Of a DNA stretch of 64,000 bases, positions 9,947-20,602 are shown one piece after another; the stretch's first letter is position 1, and every line of letters starts with the position of its first letter. Below the pieces are notes generated by a model. That model had not been told where the DNA came from, made no database searches, and saw only the letters and a program-made list of their open reading frames with translations. The DNA comes from Prosapia bicincta (Eukaryota > Arthropoda > Insecta > Hemiptera > Cercopidae). The DNA is taken from contig JBAIZL010000024.1 in NCBI GenBank assembly GCA_036971475.1, forward strand, positions 321,001 through 385,000, written 5' to 3'. Both the position numbers and the translations under genes were made by a program.

Positions 9947-11351
9947 TGTGCATAAGAGCGGCCACCTACGATATTTTGGAAAATTGTTCAAAACCACCAA
10001 ATAGGACAATATCCACAACAATTTTTTTCTGACTAAGGAAAGATACTTTTTTCAATTTAAAAGAAGGTAAAAATTTCAGTGCGGAGGCATAAGTTGTGAA
10101 TGGGCGCAGAGTGATACAAATGTATTGTGACCTCACAACTGTAGTTGGTGTTTTAGCAATCTAAACTGTATGTAACAAAAATATGTCTTGAGGCTATATC
10201 GATAACTAGCATTTTTGTTGTTGCCAGAGAAGGTGAATTTTATATATCTATATTGAAATATACCTATGAAGTATCGGTTGAAATGCAGTAGCTCGGCAAC
10301 ATACGATATTTTGGGAAATTGTTCAAAACCACCAGATTGGACGATATCCACAAGAATTTTTTTAAAAATTGAAGTAGGAAAGTTACTTTTTTAAAATTTA
10401 AAGTAGGGTAATAAATTCAGCGCGGATGTAGAAGTTGTGAATAGGCGCGGAGTGATACTTACGTCACAGTGCTGCGCATAAGGTTGTACGCATTGTCCGC
10501 GGTACGTCACGCAACCGTACGTGTGTAGATATTTGAGAAACAACTTCTCCAGTTAGGATAGATTTGGTTTTAAATTTATACAATACTGTATACCTATATT
10601 AAAATTTACCGAAAAAGTGTCAAGTCAGGTTAGGTTTGGTTTTAATTTTATACATTGAAATACGGTTGTAACATCACGAAGCATTTGTATCACTCCGCGC
10701 CTATTCACAATTTCTACATCCGCGCTGAATTTTTTACGCTACTTCAAGTTGAAAAAAAGTAACTTTCCGAGGTCAATTTTTAAAAAATTCTTGTGGATAT
10801 CGTCCTATTTGGTGGTGTTAAACCATTTCCCAAAATATCGTATGGCGCCGAGCTTCTGCATTTTTACTGAAGTATCCAGTCAGGATCGATTTGGTTGTAA
10901 TTTTATACATGTAACCATTTAGGTAATGTATAAAATTAAAACCAAATCTAACCTAACTGGACACTTTTTAGGTGTTTTAATATAGGTATATAGTAATATA
11001 TGAATTTAAAACCAAATCTATCCTAACTGGAGATTTTACAAATATATTTAAATATATGTATGCAAAAACCATAAAAGTTAAGCAAAACGTTGTTTCTCAG
11101 ATATCTACACACGTAAGGTATACGTGACATCACTCCGCGGCCGACTTGAAACTCTGCACTGTGACGTCATGAATCATTTGTATCACTCTGCGGCCATTCA
11201 CAACTTATGCCTCCGCACTGAATTTTTTACCCTACTTTAAATTAAAAAAAAGTAACTTTCCTCGGTAAAAAAAAAGTTCTTGTGGATATTGTCCTATTTA
11301 GTGGTTTTGAACAATTTTCCAAAATATCATAGGTAGCCGCTGTTTTGCACA
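9947..11351. mobile_element. Long-inverted-repeat DNA element (outer, Mutator-like)
   Basis: The terminal about 200 bp are inverted copies of each other. Both ends read inward through TGTGCA, AGCGGC, a GATATTTTGG block, then a run ending in GTGCGGAGGCATAAGTTGTG. No transposase was seen, so this is non-autonomous. The long terminal repeats resemble Mutator-like elements. A clear target duplication is not visible, though TAAG occurs near both ends. It is interrupted by a related element at 10276-10867. It lies in the intron immediately after the USP exon. Confidence 0.75.
10276..10867. mobile_element. Nested long-inverted-repeat element with 9-bp target duplication
   Basis: Both termini read ATGCAG then AGCTCGGC and ATACGATATTTTGGG, with inverted repeats of about 190 bp. 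The element is flanked on both sides by TGAAGTATC (10267-10275 and 10868-10876), a 9-bp duplication typical of Mutator-like insertion. The duplicated site belongs to the outer element's interior, which shows the order of events. Related sequence in the decayed element at 11793-12597 retains the uninterrupted site region. No coding capacity. Confidence 0.8.
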
Positions 11352-11660
11352 ATAAGCAAAATTTACATTAAATTGACCACTCTATCCTAAAAACTTGTCA
11401 TTATTCGATTTTATATAGTGTATTTTATTTGACTAGAAGTTTGACAATGTTGAATGGCCTTATAAAATTGAATGTTTATGATAAGAGAAATCAATGATAT
11501 GTTTTTCTTAAAAGCTCTGATTCTTTTCTCTGAGTATATTAAAGAAAAACAAACTTATGCACAAATAATTATATACAAATATATTTATAAATTGTTCAAA
11601 TTTACAATCATTGATAAAATAATTTTTATTCATCCACTTTAGCTCAAATTAATTTTTTTT

Positions 11661-11792
11661 AAAACCTGTACTGGATAACACTTGATGTTAATAAAGTTTT
11701 TGCCAATATTAATTAATTATTTTTATTTAAAAAGTTTATGTCATTAGGTTGGATTCAAACTGTATGACTACATGTTTGAAATCCAGTTGTTG
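11661..11792 (-). mobile_element. tRNA-derived SINE, copy 1 (head decayed)
   Basis: On the minus strand it carries CTGGATTT, AAACATGTAGT and a box B-like GTTTGAATCC (11751-11760), then after an AT-rich stretch AACTTTATTAACATCAA and a TCCAGTACAGG block. The same order occurs at 61262-61425 and 59180-59345. Box A is damaged. The copy abuts the inverted-repeat element that starts at 11793. Confidence 0.65.
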
Positions 11793-12597
11793 AGTGCCGT
11801 GTACAATTAAAGGTATTTATTTCTTATGCCCGTGTGTTCGATTCTAGCAAAAAAAAATTATACCGGGCGATGCAGAAAGTAATCAGGAATACAAAAAAAA
11901 TTATTACAACTCTCGCTCATGCCCCAAAATTATTAATTTTGGAAAACAGTTTTCCCTTCAAACATGGTGCTAATAGTATTAGTAAAAAAAGACACATTGC
12001 CCACCCCCAATAAAATGCATATAAAATGAATCAAAAACGTGTCCTGAAACTATATTGATAATTATTGTTTGTTATTGTCACAGAAGTTTAATTTTGAATA
12101 TCTATGAAGTATCCTGTCAGGATAAATAGTTATATACGTTTAACCAAATGTACACATGTAAGGCCAGAATACAGATCACGTCACCTGGCAAAAAGTATTA
12201 CTCCGCGGAAGATGTCTAATTAGGGAATTTGGTATATAATTACAACCAAATCTATACTGACTAGACACTTTACAGGTATATTTGAATATAGGTATATAGT
12301 AATGTATAAAATTACAACGAAATCTATCATAATTGGAAACTTTATAGGTATATTTAAATATATGTATAAGTAGTACTGCGTGCCGTTGATACACGGATGT
12401 AGTACTTCTTTCTACTCTGCAATATATTTTTTACCCAACTTTAATTTTATTAAATCATATTTATTTATCTGAGCGAGAGTTTTCGTTATTTTTTTTCATA
12501 TCCCTGATGACTTTCTGCGTCGGCCTGTATAATTTTTTTTAGCTAAAGTCATACACGTGGGCATGGGAAATAAATACTCAATTGAAGAGTGTGCACT
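11793..12597. mobile_element. Third long-inverted-repeat element
   Basis: Ends are inverted copies over about 120 bp: left GTATTTATTTC..TGCCC..AAAAATTATAC..GATGCAGAAAGT, and the right end is its diverged complement, up to CTCTCGCTC. The interior (about 12030-12380) matches the interior of the outer element at 9947-11351 (for example ACTATATTGATAA and CTATGAAGTATC), so the two families share a core but have different ends. No transposase. Confidence 0.7.
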
Positions 12598-13199
12598 AAT
12601 AATAGAAATTAATAAATATATTGTAGTTATAAGGGGCATTATGTATTAAAAAAAAACATCAACCAAGCGCGAGCATTCATTTTGGTTTCTAATTTTCGAT
12701 TCATTTTTGTTATCCTCAAAATTAGAAGAGAATTTCCCTATTCTGAATAGAAATATCACTTTCAAAATACTGTGGTCACTATTAAAACAAAAATCCTCTT
12801 TATATAAATTATATGAAGTCCTGTGTTGTGATCCTTTTCCAACCAAACTACACTGTTAATAAAAAACTATTGAGGTATCATCCCATAGCATATTATCTAT
12901 GTTTAGCTAGTAAATAGAAACCAATAGATAAATGTAAGTTTTCTGAGCCGAATTGTGCATTAATCATTACTATGCAACTAATTCTTCATAAATAAAATCA
13001 ATATTTCAAATTTTGAATGAGTATGTAGTAATGATACTGCCACTGGTGTGGAAATTTATTAGTCACTATTTGCAGTGTTTGTCACTTTGTTATTCAAAAG
13101 AATTTCTGGTAATAATTCAAATAATCTGAAGTATTTATCAAATATGAATATTGGGCATGACCTGATTTTAGCTTAGGGATTTTTTTAGAAGTAATCAAT
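12598..13199. other. AT-rich sequence, no gene seen
   Basis: The 66-codon minus frame at 12646-12846 shows no recognisable domain. Nothing else supported. Confidence 0.4.
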
Positions 13200-13345
13200 A
13201 TAGACCAAAAACGTATACCTGGTGATGCAGAAAATCTTCATGAATACAGAAATGAATACAATAATGAAAATTGGCATTGATGCCCTAAAAATTTAAATTT
13301 TAGAAAAACATATTTATCTTTTCAACACACATACTTTCTATGTTC
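13200..13345 (+). mobile_element. Solo terminal fragment of the third element family
   Basis: TATACCTGGTGATGCAGAAA and the following 100 bp, including GATGCCCTAAAAAT, align with the left end of the 11793-12597 element. No matching right end is present. Confidence 0.55.
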
Positions 13346-13789
13346 AAGGTTTTATTTATAAAGGAGAGCACTATGTTATACTGGATTCCAAAAAGTTTCC
13401 TTGTAAAGTATCTGCTTAGGTAGTTTTTTTGATTAAAGAAAAACAAAATCAATTTCTCAAACAAATGGTAAATGAAATGACCTCTAATTTAGTATGCATT
13501 ACTACACTGGATGAAACAAGAAAATTGTTTTCGTTTTCATTCTCTATTAGTTAATAATATTATAAAAAAATTATTCCAACCCCATTTGTAGCTATTTTGT
13601 AACTGACCAATACATTATAGATATATTATAATGTAGTATAACTTAAGGTTTCTTTAAAAAGATGCCTTGATTTTACAAGTACTGTTGAAAAAGTAATGCT
13701 AACAGGGATCTTGAGGAAAAATATGAAGTAAAAAGTGGCAGGGGTGAATATCATATTTTTAACTATTTCCTTAGCCATAGTTTTAAGTA

Positions 13790-14699
13790 CAGTAGAGTCT
13801 CGATAATTCGAGGTAGATGGGACTGAGACCCCCCCCTTGAATGTATGAAAACCTGGATTACACAGAAATACGTTCCTGTGCATTAAAAAAACAGGAGTTT
13901 TAATGATTTCCTCTTAATGCTATAGTTTAGAACGCACAAAATAAGTTTATAAAACTTTGGTGTAATCACCAAACTAGTTTATGTAATCATAAACTAATGT
14001 TGCTTTGAAATACATTGTTCATCATGGTTGCTACATCTTTTGGAAAAAGTTATAAAGTGTCTTCTGGGTCGGCTTATCACATCGTTTTCGAGCTGCGTTG
14101 TTGCGTAGACGTCTTAGCAGAAGCACATCTGTTGGCTTGATGTCTGTTATTCAATATAATGTAGTGCAGTTTCCAAGGCAGTAGTTCCTTCACCATGACT
14201 TATTTTCCCATCTTGTACAGACTGTCGAACCTTTATCTTTATTCTCGTCATCGCTGCCTTCAGTAGTTTCTTGTACTATTTCAGTGGTTGTAACGTGTTA
14301 TTGTTACTTATCCTTACTCATCCATTGACATACATCCGTATCATCGACATTCTTACAACCTGGGAATTTCTTGATAAGAAATGTTAAATCTGTTTCTTCT
14401 TGTGAATCAGTGAGACAGTCAAAAGTTTTACTATGACTCAGGACTTCATTTCATGATTTATTTAATATTCCAGGACACCCTGATCCATCGGCTGGATTAT
14501 TCTCATAATATTTGCTGGTAGAAATAAATCATGGATATCATTAGACCACAGTTGATCTTCATCGGGATGTGATGATGCATTGTCTAACAGTAAATAATTT
14601 GAATCTCCTTTCAAATAGATAAAATAATCTGAAACATAAATAGGCTCGAATTTAATGGAACCACAAAAAATCAGAACTCGGATTTTCAAGACTCTACTG
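13790..14699 (-). mobile_element. Tigger/pogo element, internally deleted
   Basis: Starts CAGTAGAGTCTCGATAATTC and ends with the complement of CAGTAGAGTCT, with TA on each side (13788-13789 and 14700-14701), the insertion signature of Tc1/mariner-superfamily elements. At 910 bp it is far shorter than full Tigger elements, which are about 2.4 kb. It keeps part of the DDE transposase region. A C-run at 13830-13837 lies inside the left terminus. Confidence 0.85.
14465..14640 (-). pseudogene. Tigger transposase, DDE-domain fragment
   Basis: The minus frame encodes LLLDNASSHPDED, then LFLPANIMRIIQPMDQGVLE. This is the second catalytic Asp block (LLLDNA-SHP) and the PMDQG motif of pogo/Tigger and JRK-type transposases. 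The preceding HTH regions are missing, and a stop follows soon after the motif. The fragment sits inside the 910-bp element. In an intact element this enzyme cuts and pastes at TA sites; here it is inactive. Antisense frames over this region are shadows. Confidence 0.85.
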
Positions 14700-14764
14700 T
14701 AGACCATATAGCAGTGAGTGGATGTATATAACACTTTGCATAGCATGTGTTAGATATTTTGCTA

Positions 14765-15100
14765 CCATATTCAGAATGGATAAAGTTTGAACAATATTGT
14801 AAAATGATATTTTTGGAGAAACTTGGGAAGAACTGAAAAAAAGCATATGAATTATTGACTAAGGAGTATGGTAGAGATATGAACCTAGTGACCTACAAGT
14901 GGTATAAAATGTTTCAAGGAGGTTAGAGAGGAAGGGGTGAGAGAACGCATCACCGACAAGCACCTTGTACTGAGGAAGTGTAAAATATAACTGCTGCTGT
15001 TGTTCACCAAGTTTGACAAACTCTATTAGAGAGCTCTATTAGAGAACGTGCTTTCTCTCAAGACTATATGATCATCACAGACTATACAACTAGTATTAAT
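14765..15100 (+). pseudogene. Mariner-like transposase, N-terminal relic
   Basis: Conceptual reading shows MDKV-like start, EQYCKMIFLEKLGK, KKAYELLTKEYGRDMNLVTYKWYKMFQGG and, after frameshifts, ITAAVVHQV. This parallels the paired-HTH of mariner transposases (FLGK-ELL-YG-WYKRF-G). Stops occur at the end of the first HTH. No DDE region was found downstream and no terminal repeats were identified. Confidence 0.6.
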
Positions 15101-15987
15101 CCTAATATTGCATAATTATATAAAAAACTGCAAAAAATGAATTTTTACCACATCTCGATAGTGTGAGGTTGTAGTAAATCTCTTTATTATGTATGACATT
15201 GCAAATGTACCCAACTAACAGTCTAAATTTGACCTGTGACTTCTGGATGTCTCCTGAACTCAAGTTCTCGCTAATGGGATGGATATTCAGTCAAAAAATT
15301 ACAAAGTCATGAAACCTCGCCTGCAGCGAGGAACTTGGAAAAGATAGCCTGCTGTTTATGTCAAAATGTGAGAGAGACAATGGCAAAAGTGTATTAGAAC
15401 TAAGGTCCGTTTCTTCAAAAAGAAAATGTAATTCCGAAAGATTAAATAAATATTTTTTTTCTATAGATAGTTTTCATCATTACTGTTTAAGGTCTCATAA
15501 AGTTTTATTTGCATTGTAAAGCGAGGTTGAATGTTTACTGTTTAGAAAGTTTTAATTTTCAGGGTATTAGCACAGAGTTTTAATATTCCTTCTGTTTTGC
15601 GATGACCTTTTTACATCACCAAGTATAATTATTTCTGTAATATTGATGGCATCTAGATAAGCAATAATTGATGATCCAGTACTTTCATTTTAAACAAATC
15701 CAATAAAAATATTATATGTAAAGTTTTTGCTAGATTGTATACGAGTATTAATATTTGAGTGTCAGTTGTTTGTTGTTCCTACCATTGTTATATACATTGT
15801 TGTACACATCAATTTTTGTTGATTCATTTTGAAGAACTTCCATTAGTTAGAACTTTCAATGCGTCAAAAAAAGAATTATTTTGCCAATACTATAAATGTG
15901 ACAACACATAAACTGTGCCCTAAAAATATTAATTTAAAAATAAGAACATTGTAAAACCATAGTACTTCTTTCTAATCTAACACATTT
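15101..15987. other. No gene seen
   Basis: AT-rich, without a recognised feature. Confidence 0.4.
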
Positions 15988-16028
15988 AATAAGATTCAAC
16001 CGAACGTAATGGACTATAAAATTCAAGA
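15988..16028 (+). repeat. Second copy of the PLE-flanking short repeat
   Basis: Matches 4288-4325 through CCGAACGTAATGGACTA and AAAATTCAAG. Isolated here; no PLE coding sequence is next to it. Confidence 0.5.
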
Positions 16029-16248
16029 ACATTTAAAGAGTTAAAGTGCAACAGATCTAAGACAGTGGTAATTTTTTTTACTAAAAAATCGCATATAAAC
16101 AATTGAAATTTAATAAAATACTCTAATAAGATATCTACATACTTATACATTTTGTTAAACCATCTTATACAGACATGGTCCTTTATTATAATTAAACAAT
16201 AACTCTTGCTACAAATAATTAAACAACCTTAATGCACTTTAACACTAA

Positions 16249-16289
16249 CACCCTTTGTTCACTAACATGGTTAACATCATCAGAAGGTT
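16249..16289 (-). other. Degenerate hammerhead-like remnant
   Basis: On the minus strand AACCTT (16284-16289), then CTGATGA (16277-16283), one extra T, a hairpin GTTAAC/GTGAAC with one mismatch, then CAAAGGGT. GAAA is changed to CAAA and helix III is missing. It resembles the motif at 35181-35229. Confidence 0.3.
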
Positions 16290-16644
16290 ACAGACATACT
16301 CTTTATAACATGGTAATTTATTATTTAGAAGTGAAATAATTCAAAGAAGTATTAAAGTTTCTGTATTTAACATATTGAAAAAATTATTCAAATAAAATGC
16401 ATTAAAATGTGTATTTCATATATTTTAAAATAAATATACCATCACTGTTTATACTTTTATGTAATAGCCTGACACTAACCTAAATATTTAATTTTAAAAA
16501 GATTACAGTACTGAATACAGTAAACCGTCTACAGTAGTTCATTAAAAAAAAAACTGCATTATTTTTGATGACCTTCCATAAGCCATTAAATTTTGTATAT
16601 TCTTAAGTAAAAGCATTTGAGATGCACAAGATTCTGTTAGATTT
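16290..16644. other. No gene seen
   Basis: AT-rich. If the frame at 16645-16941 is real, this would be its 3' UTR, but no AATAAA signal was found in the expected orientation. Confidence 0.35.
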
Positions 16645-16941
16645 TTATACCATTTCATAAGTTTTGGCTTCAACTAATGTATCAGCTCTTTCTAATATTG
16701 TAGCTTTTCCAAGATCATAAATGTTTGCTGGAGAATATCTTTCTGCTAGATCTTTCTTCTTTACATGATTAAATTTTGAATTAAGAAATTCATTTAGAGT
16801 AAATACACATACAGATAAAAGAACTGCACAGCAACCCACAGGTTCAGAAAAATTAACGATGTTTGTTGTACATACCGTAATTTGTACAACAAAACAACAA
16901 ATACAGATTAAGAGGACATATGTGATAAACAATAAATACAT
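16645..16941 (-). CDS. Possible terminal exon of a membrane protein
   Basis: The open frame encodes 98 residues. Residues 1-25 are a strongly hydrophobic segment (YLLFITYVLLICICC). A second hydrophobic stretch follows at about 34-50 (CCAVLLSVCVF). The end is a charged, soluble-looking tail with KKKDLAERYSPAN, YDLGKA and LERADTLVEAK. The composition is unlike the AT-noise frames around it, and the tail looks like a real cytosolic C-terminus. Upstream of the first Met the frame stays open to a CAG that could be a splice acceptor, but the pyrimidine tract there is weak. I do not recognise the family. It could be a host exon on the opposite strand to the USP gene, or chance. Confidence 0.35.
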   Translation of the reverse strand: MYLLFITYVLLICICCFVVQITVCTTNIVNFSEPVGCCAVLLSVCVFTLNEFLNSKFNHVKKKDLAERYSPANIYDLGKATILERADTLVEAKTYEMV

Positions 16942-17387
16942 ACAATTGACAAAACAATACTGAACTATCCAAATACAACCTACCCAAATACATATTGCTT
17001 CAAAGATTCCACGTGGTGGTTACTGTTTCTGAGAAACACGAGTCATTATAAACTGCATAGTAGTTTGTTTGTTTCCGATTATTAATGCTTCATAGTTCGG
17101 CAAGTCATTATTGTAATATATAAATCATATAGAAATATGATGGTGAAACTGTTTGAGCTTTTTAGCCAAAATAAGACTGCAACAGAAGGAGATTGACAGA
17201 TTGCTGCTAAATGAGTCAAAGAATAATCACTCAGCAGTATAAACCAGTGACTTTCAATACCAACCCATCTGCTAAAAAAAATGGAGTTGGTAAATGGGTT
17301 ATGATATCTACTAGTAGATTGTCATGGTACATCTGATTGAATGGTCACTGTTTCTGAGGGAGTTATTATGGTTAATGTATCAGTATC
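16942..17387. other. No gene seen
   Basis: No supported feature. Confidence 0.35.
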
Positions 17388-17468
17388 TTACAATAAAAAT
17401 ATTGAAAAGAACCCCAATACCACAAAAATAATCAAAAATAACAAATAAAACAAGTTACTTAAGATTAA

Positions 17469-17513
17469 ACCCTTATGTACATTTCGATGACCATGTCATC
17501 ATCATCAGAGGGT
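17469..17513 (-). ncRNA. Hammerhead-ribozyme-like motif (best formed)
   Basis: On the minus strand: stem I ACCCT (509-513 end) pairs with AGGGT (plus ACCCT 17469-17473). Core CTGATGA is at 17502-17508, then one unpaired T, a six-pair helix II GATGAC/GTCATC with an ATG loop, GAAA, and the palindromic helix III TGTACA. Cleavage is predicted after the A before AGGGT. Every helix is fully paired, so this is the most convincing candidate in the window. Confidence 0.65.
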
Positions 17514-17581
17514 CTTGTTACAAAACACAATCTAGCACACAAGAAGTTACAAACTAGAATGATGTCATGATCATCATGGTT

Positions 17582-17621
17582 CTGATGATGATGACATGGT
17601 CATCGAAATGTACATAAGGGT
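17582..17621 (+). ncRNA. Hammerhead-like motif lacking stem I partner
   Basis: Same core, helix II and helix III as the minus copy (CTGATGA 17582-17588, GAAA 17605-17608), but the bases before the core (CATGGTT) do not pair with AGGGT at 17617-17621. Probably inactive on this strand. Confidence 0.4.
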
Positions 17622-17702
17622 TTAATCTTAAGTAACTTGTTTTATTTGTTATTTTTGATTATTTTTGTGGTATTGGGGTTCTTTTCAATATTTTTATTGT
17701 AA

Positions 17703-18502
17703 TATATTGTACCACTGTGCTCTTGATATTGTGTATTATCAGTATCTATTGAGATTCAGGCAAGAATGGCTGCACCATCTCTAGTTAAATGTTATGTAAT
17801 TGATTTCGATCTAAAAATTGAATACACCTTTTAATTTGAAGTTATTAGGTTTGAGGATATATATTTTTTCACCTCTAGTTTCATTTTCTGTAGTGAAGTT
17901 TGATTTAAAAAATAAATAATCCCGAGTTTGAAGTTATGAGATTAGTAGGGATATATTTCTTGAACACAAAAGAACATAGGATAATAATCTCTAGATTTTT
18001 TATGACGTACTTGGATTCTGGCAACATTATTGTTCATTGTTTCTCTGTTTTATTTCCGGAGAAAATTAGGTTACAATTTGTAGGGGGATATATGAAAGCT
18101 TTTGAAGACTATATACTCAATGTGAGCTGAAGTGCTTGTGGAGACATTTCAGGCTTTGATTCTTCAGATTTCATTAATTTCCTTGGAGTAATTTGAAGAA
18201 TCTGTTGATTAAAAGTAGTCATTTTAGCAAACCCTTTCTTTGTAATATAGCACTAGATTTATTAGATGCCACTCTTTTTTGCCCTAGTCCCCACTTTATA
18301 GTCTCAATTTCATTTTTGGCAGTTTATTTTTTAAAATAATCAGTTACAAACTTATGTCTGTTGACAGTAGACAGTTTCTTCCGAAGATCAGTAGTGCTCC
18401 GTCAGTGAGTTACTCTGTGTGGCAAAGTTCTCCAATAAAATATCCTGGGAGAATAAGTAAATTGGTTCTATCATACTGTGAAACACTAGGCAAAATAGCA
18501 TA
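17703..18502. other. No gene seen
   Basis: Frames at 17936 and 18354 are short with no recognisable domain; the second overlaps the Tigger terminus. Nothing else supported. Confidence 0.35.
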
Positions 18503-20410
18503 CAGTAAATTCTCAATTATTCACAGTCTTCCTAGGATTTGTTAAATTCTAGCAGTAGATAAGTTAAATGTTATGGATGGATAAACGTTTCTTTATACAA
18601 GTATACCAGCCTTGATATACCTGAAAACTGTATCAATCACAACCCTCAGAATAGAATGCTTGTTTACTAAAGTGTCAATGTAATACCTCAATGAATGAAT
18701 CACAACTCAGAACTTTACTCCTATAATTTTTTCCCCTTCATTATTCAATTTTCATGTTCACATTAGTTTTGTCAACTTGGACTTAGCAGTTAGCTTGTGT
18801 TTTTAGTGAATCGTAATTTTAGTTCTGCCATCTTTGTTGTAGCAGTTTGCTTGTTTTATGATTAGTGATTTTAATTTACAGTGACTGGTGAAAGTAAAAA
18901 ACAAGTGGTTTTATCAATTCAAGAGACAAACAGTTATGAAGAATTACATATGGCATTTTTAGAATGACAGAGTTAACTGAGAAGGGAAGGAACTACTATT
19001 TCAAGGTCTATTATTGATACTAAAGCAAATGAGTATTTTTCAGATGCTAGGTGTGGAAGGAACATTTGACACATCAGGATTGGTTGACAAGGTTCAAACA
19101 ATGCTTTGAAATAAGAGATATTGAATTTCTCGGCGAGAAATTAAGTATTTAGATAGCGGAAAATTTCAAGACTGATTTTGAAGATCATCTAAAATCAGAA
19201 GAGATTTCGTATGATCAAATATACAATGCTGAGTCGGGGCTATTTTGGGAATGTTTGCCCCACAAACATTGGTCTTTGAGAGTGAGCGGCAAGCTCCAGG
19301 ACTTAAGTCAAGTAAAGAGCTAATACCTGTAATGATGTGGAGCAGTGCATCAAGCTCTCATAAATTAAAATGGTAGTGAACAATAAAAAAAAAACGAGAG
19401 CAGATATTTCCTGTAACCAAAAGGCTGGTTAAACCAGCAAATATTTAAAGAGAGGTTTGAAAAAAATGATTCTTCAGTCAAAGAACATTTGAAGTCACAG
19501 AATATACCAGGCAAAGATCCACTGCTGATTGACAAAGCCCTATTTTATCCAGTGAAAATAGAAAATAGACATTTCACCATTAAGTTTTTGCTGCCCTATG
19601 TCTCTTCTCTTATCTAACTAGCAGACCATTGTTTGAGTGCATCAATGAAAAACAGTGCAGAAGAAACTAACTGAAAAAAAGGATAGAAAATTGAAACAAT
19701 CTTCAAAATTCTGGAGAGATTAGGTGATTTATGTCAGAATTTTGGATAAACACTCCTTGGGAGTCAGTTTAAGAATCTACGCTAGTAAAGTCCTGAAAGA
19801 AAATATAACCTAATGTAGAAAGTACTTTAGAGGAGTCTGCAGAGGAAAAGAAGTTTCTGCTTGTGATTTAGCTAACTTAGCATAAAACGTTGTAGGAGAG
19901 AGTGGATTTATGATCCCAATGATCCAGGCTTTGGAAATCTTGCTGATGAACAACAAGTTGCTAGAGCATCAGATATGGATTTGGAGGAGAATTGGGAAGA
20001 GGTTAATTTGGAGAAGCAAGTAAGACATAACACAGTTTTAATGTATATTGAAGGACTTACTAAATTTCTTGAGAAACAAGACGATGCATTGCTCTGTGAT
20101 AAAATGGTAATAAGAAAGCTTCAAACTTAAGTAAAGAATAGGTAATATATCCACAATAAAACAAAAACTAGGAACATACAAAACAAAAAAACAGATTTTT
20201 CAATGAAACTTACAGATAACTTTTAAAAACCTTCTTTACTTTATAAACTACGTATGAATATGAATGTCTGGATGTATTATAAATAAATTTCTTGCATTGA
20301 TTTGAATTGTTTTGTTGATCTTTTGAATCTGGTGGTTTATCCGCAGAATTGATTTATCCGTGGTTGCCGCACCTCCTAATACTACAGGTAATTCTACTGG
20401 AAGTCTACTG
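18503..20410 (+). mobile_element. Tigger/pogo element with degraded transposase
   Basis: Begins CAGTAAATTCTCAATTATTC and ends AGTCTACTG, flanked by TA at 18501-18502 and 20411-20412. Sub-terminal sequence near 20330-20380 (GTGGTTTATCCGC and TTATCCGTGGTTGCCGCACC) is typical of Tigger ends. Length 1.9 kb, with a transposase pseudogene inside. Confidence 0.85.
18880..20129 (+). pseudogene. Tigger/JRK-like transposase, many stops
   Basis: Pieces in order. REGTTISRSIIDTKA (about 18980-19030) is the CENP-B-type second HTH. DWLTRFKQCFEIRDIEFLGEK lies at about 19076-19140. FKTDFEDHLKSEEISYDQIYNAE then LFWECLPHK leads into the DDE domain (about 19165-19265). KEHLKSQN and LLIDKA (about 19480-19545) correspond to the LLLDNA block, with the Asp context damaged. 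A C-terminal DPGFGNLADEQ, EENWEEVN and LEKQDDALL stretch runs to a stop at 20127-20129. In-frame stops and frameshifts occur throughout. The domain order matches the same family as the fragment at 14465-14640, but the element is less deleted and more mutated. Confidence 0.85.
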
Positions 20411-20602
20411 TAGTTGGTGGTAAGAGACAGTTAGGTAATATATTATATAGGGACATATTGTTTCCATTATCTTTTCTTGTGTTTCTATGCATTTCAAAAA
20501 GACGTTTTCACAGCAGCGATAGCAGCATGTTTCCCTATTTCCCTTAAGTATGCATCAATATGTTTGAGAAGGGTTGCTTTAGGATTACTTTCTGTTTGAA
20601 GG

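Larger units (their letters stand above)
17388..17702. repeat. Near-perfect inverted repeat carrying hammerhead-like ends
   Basis: Arms 17388-17509 and 17581-17702 (122 bp each) are complementary with essentially no differences, separated by 71 bp. Each arm contains the hammerhead-like core and the sequence 3' of it (for example ACCCCAATACCAC). The arrangement suggests two 3' ends of one short retroelement joined head to head. The high identity implies recent formation or gene conversion. Confidence 0.8.
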
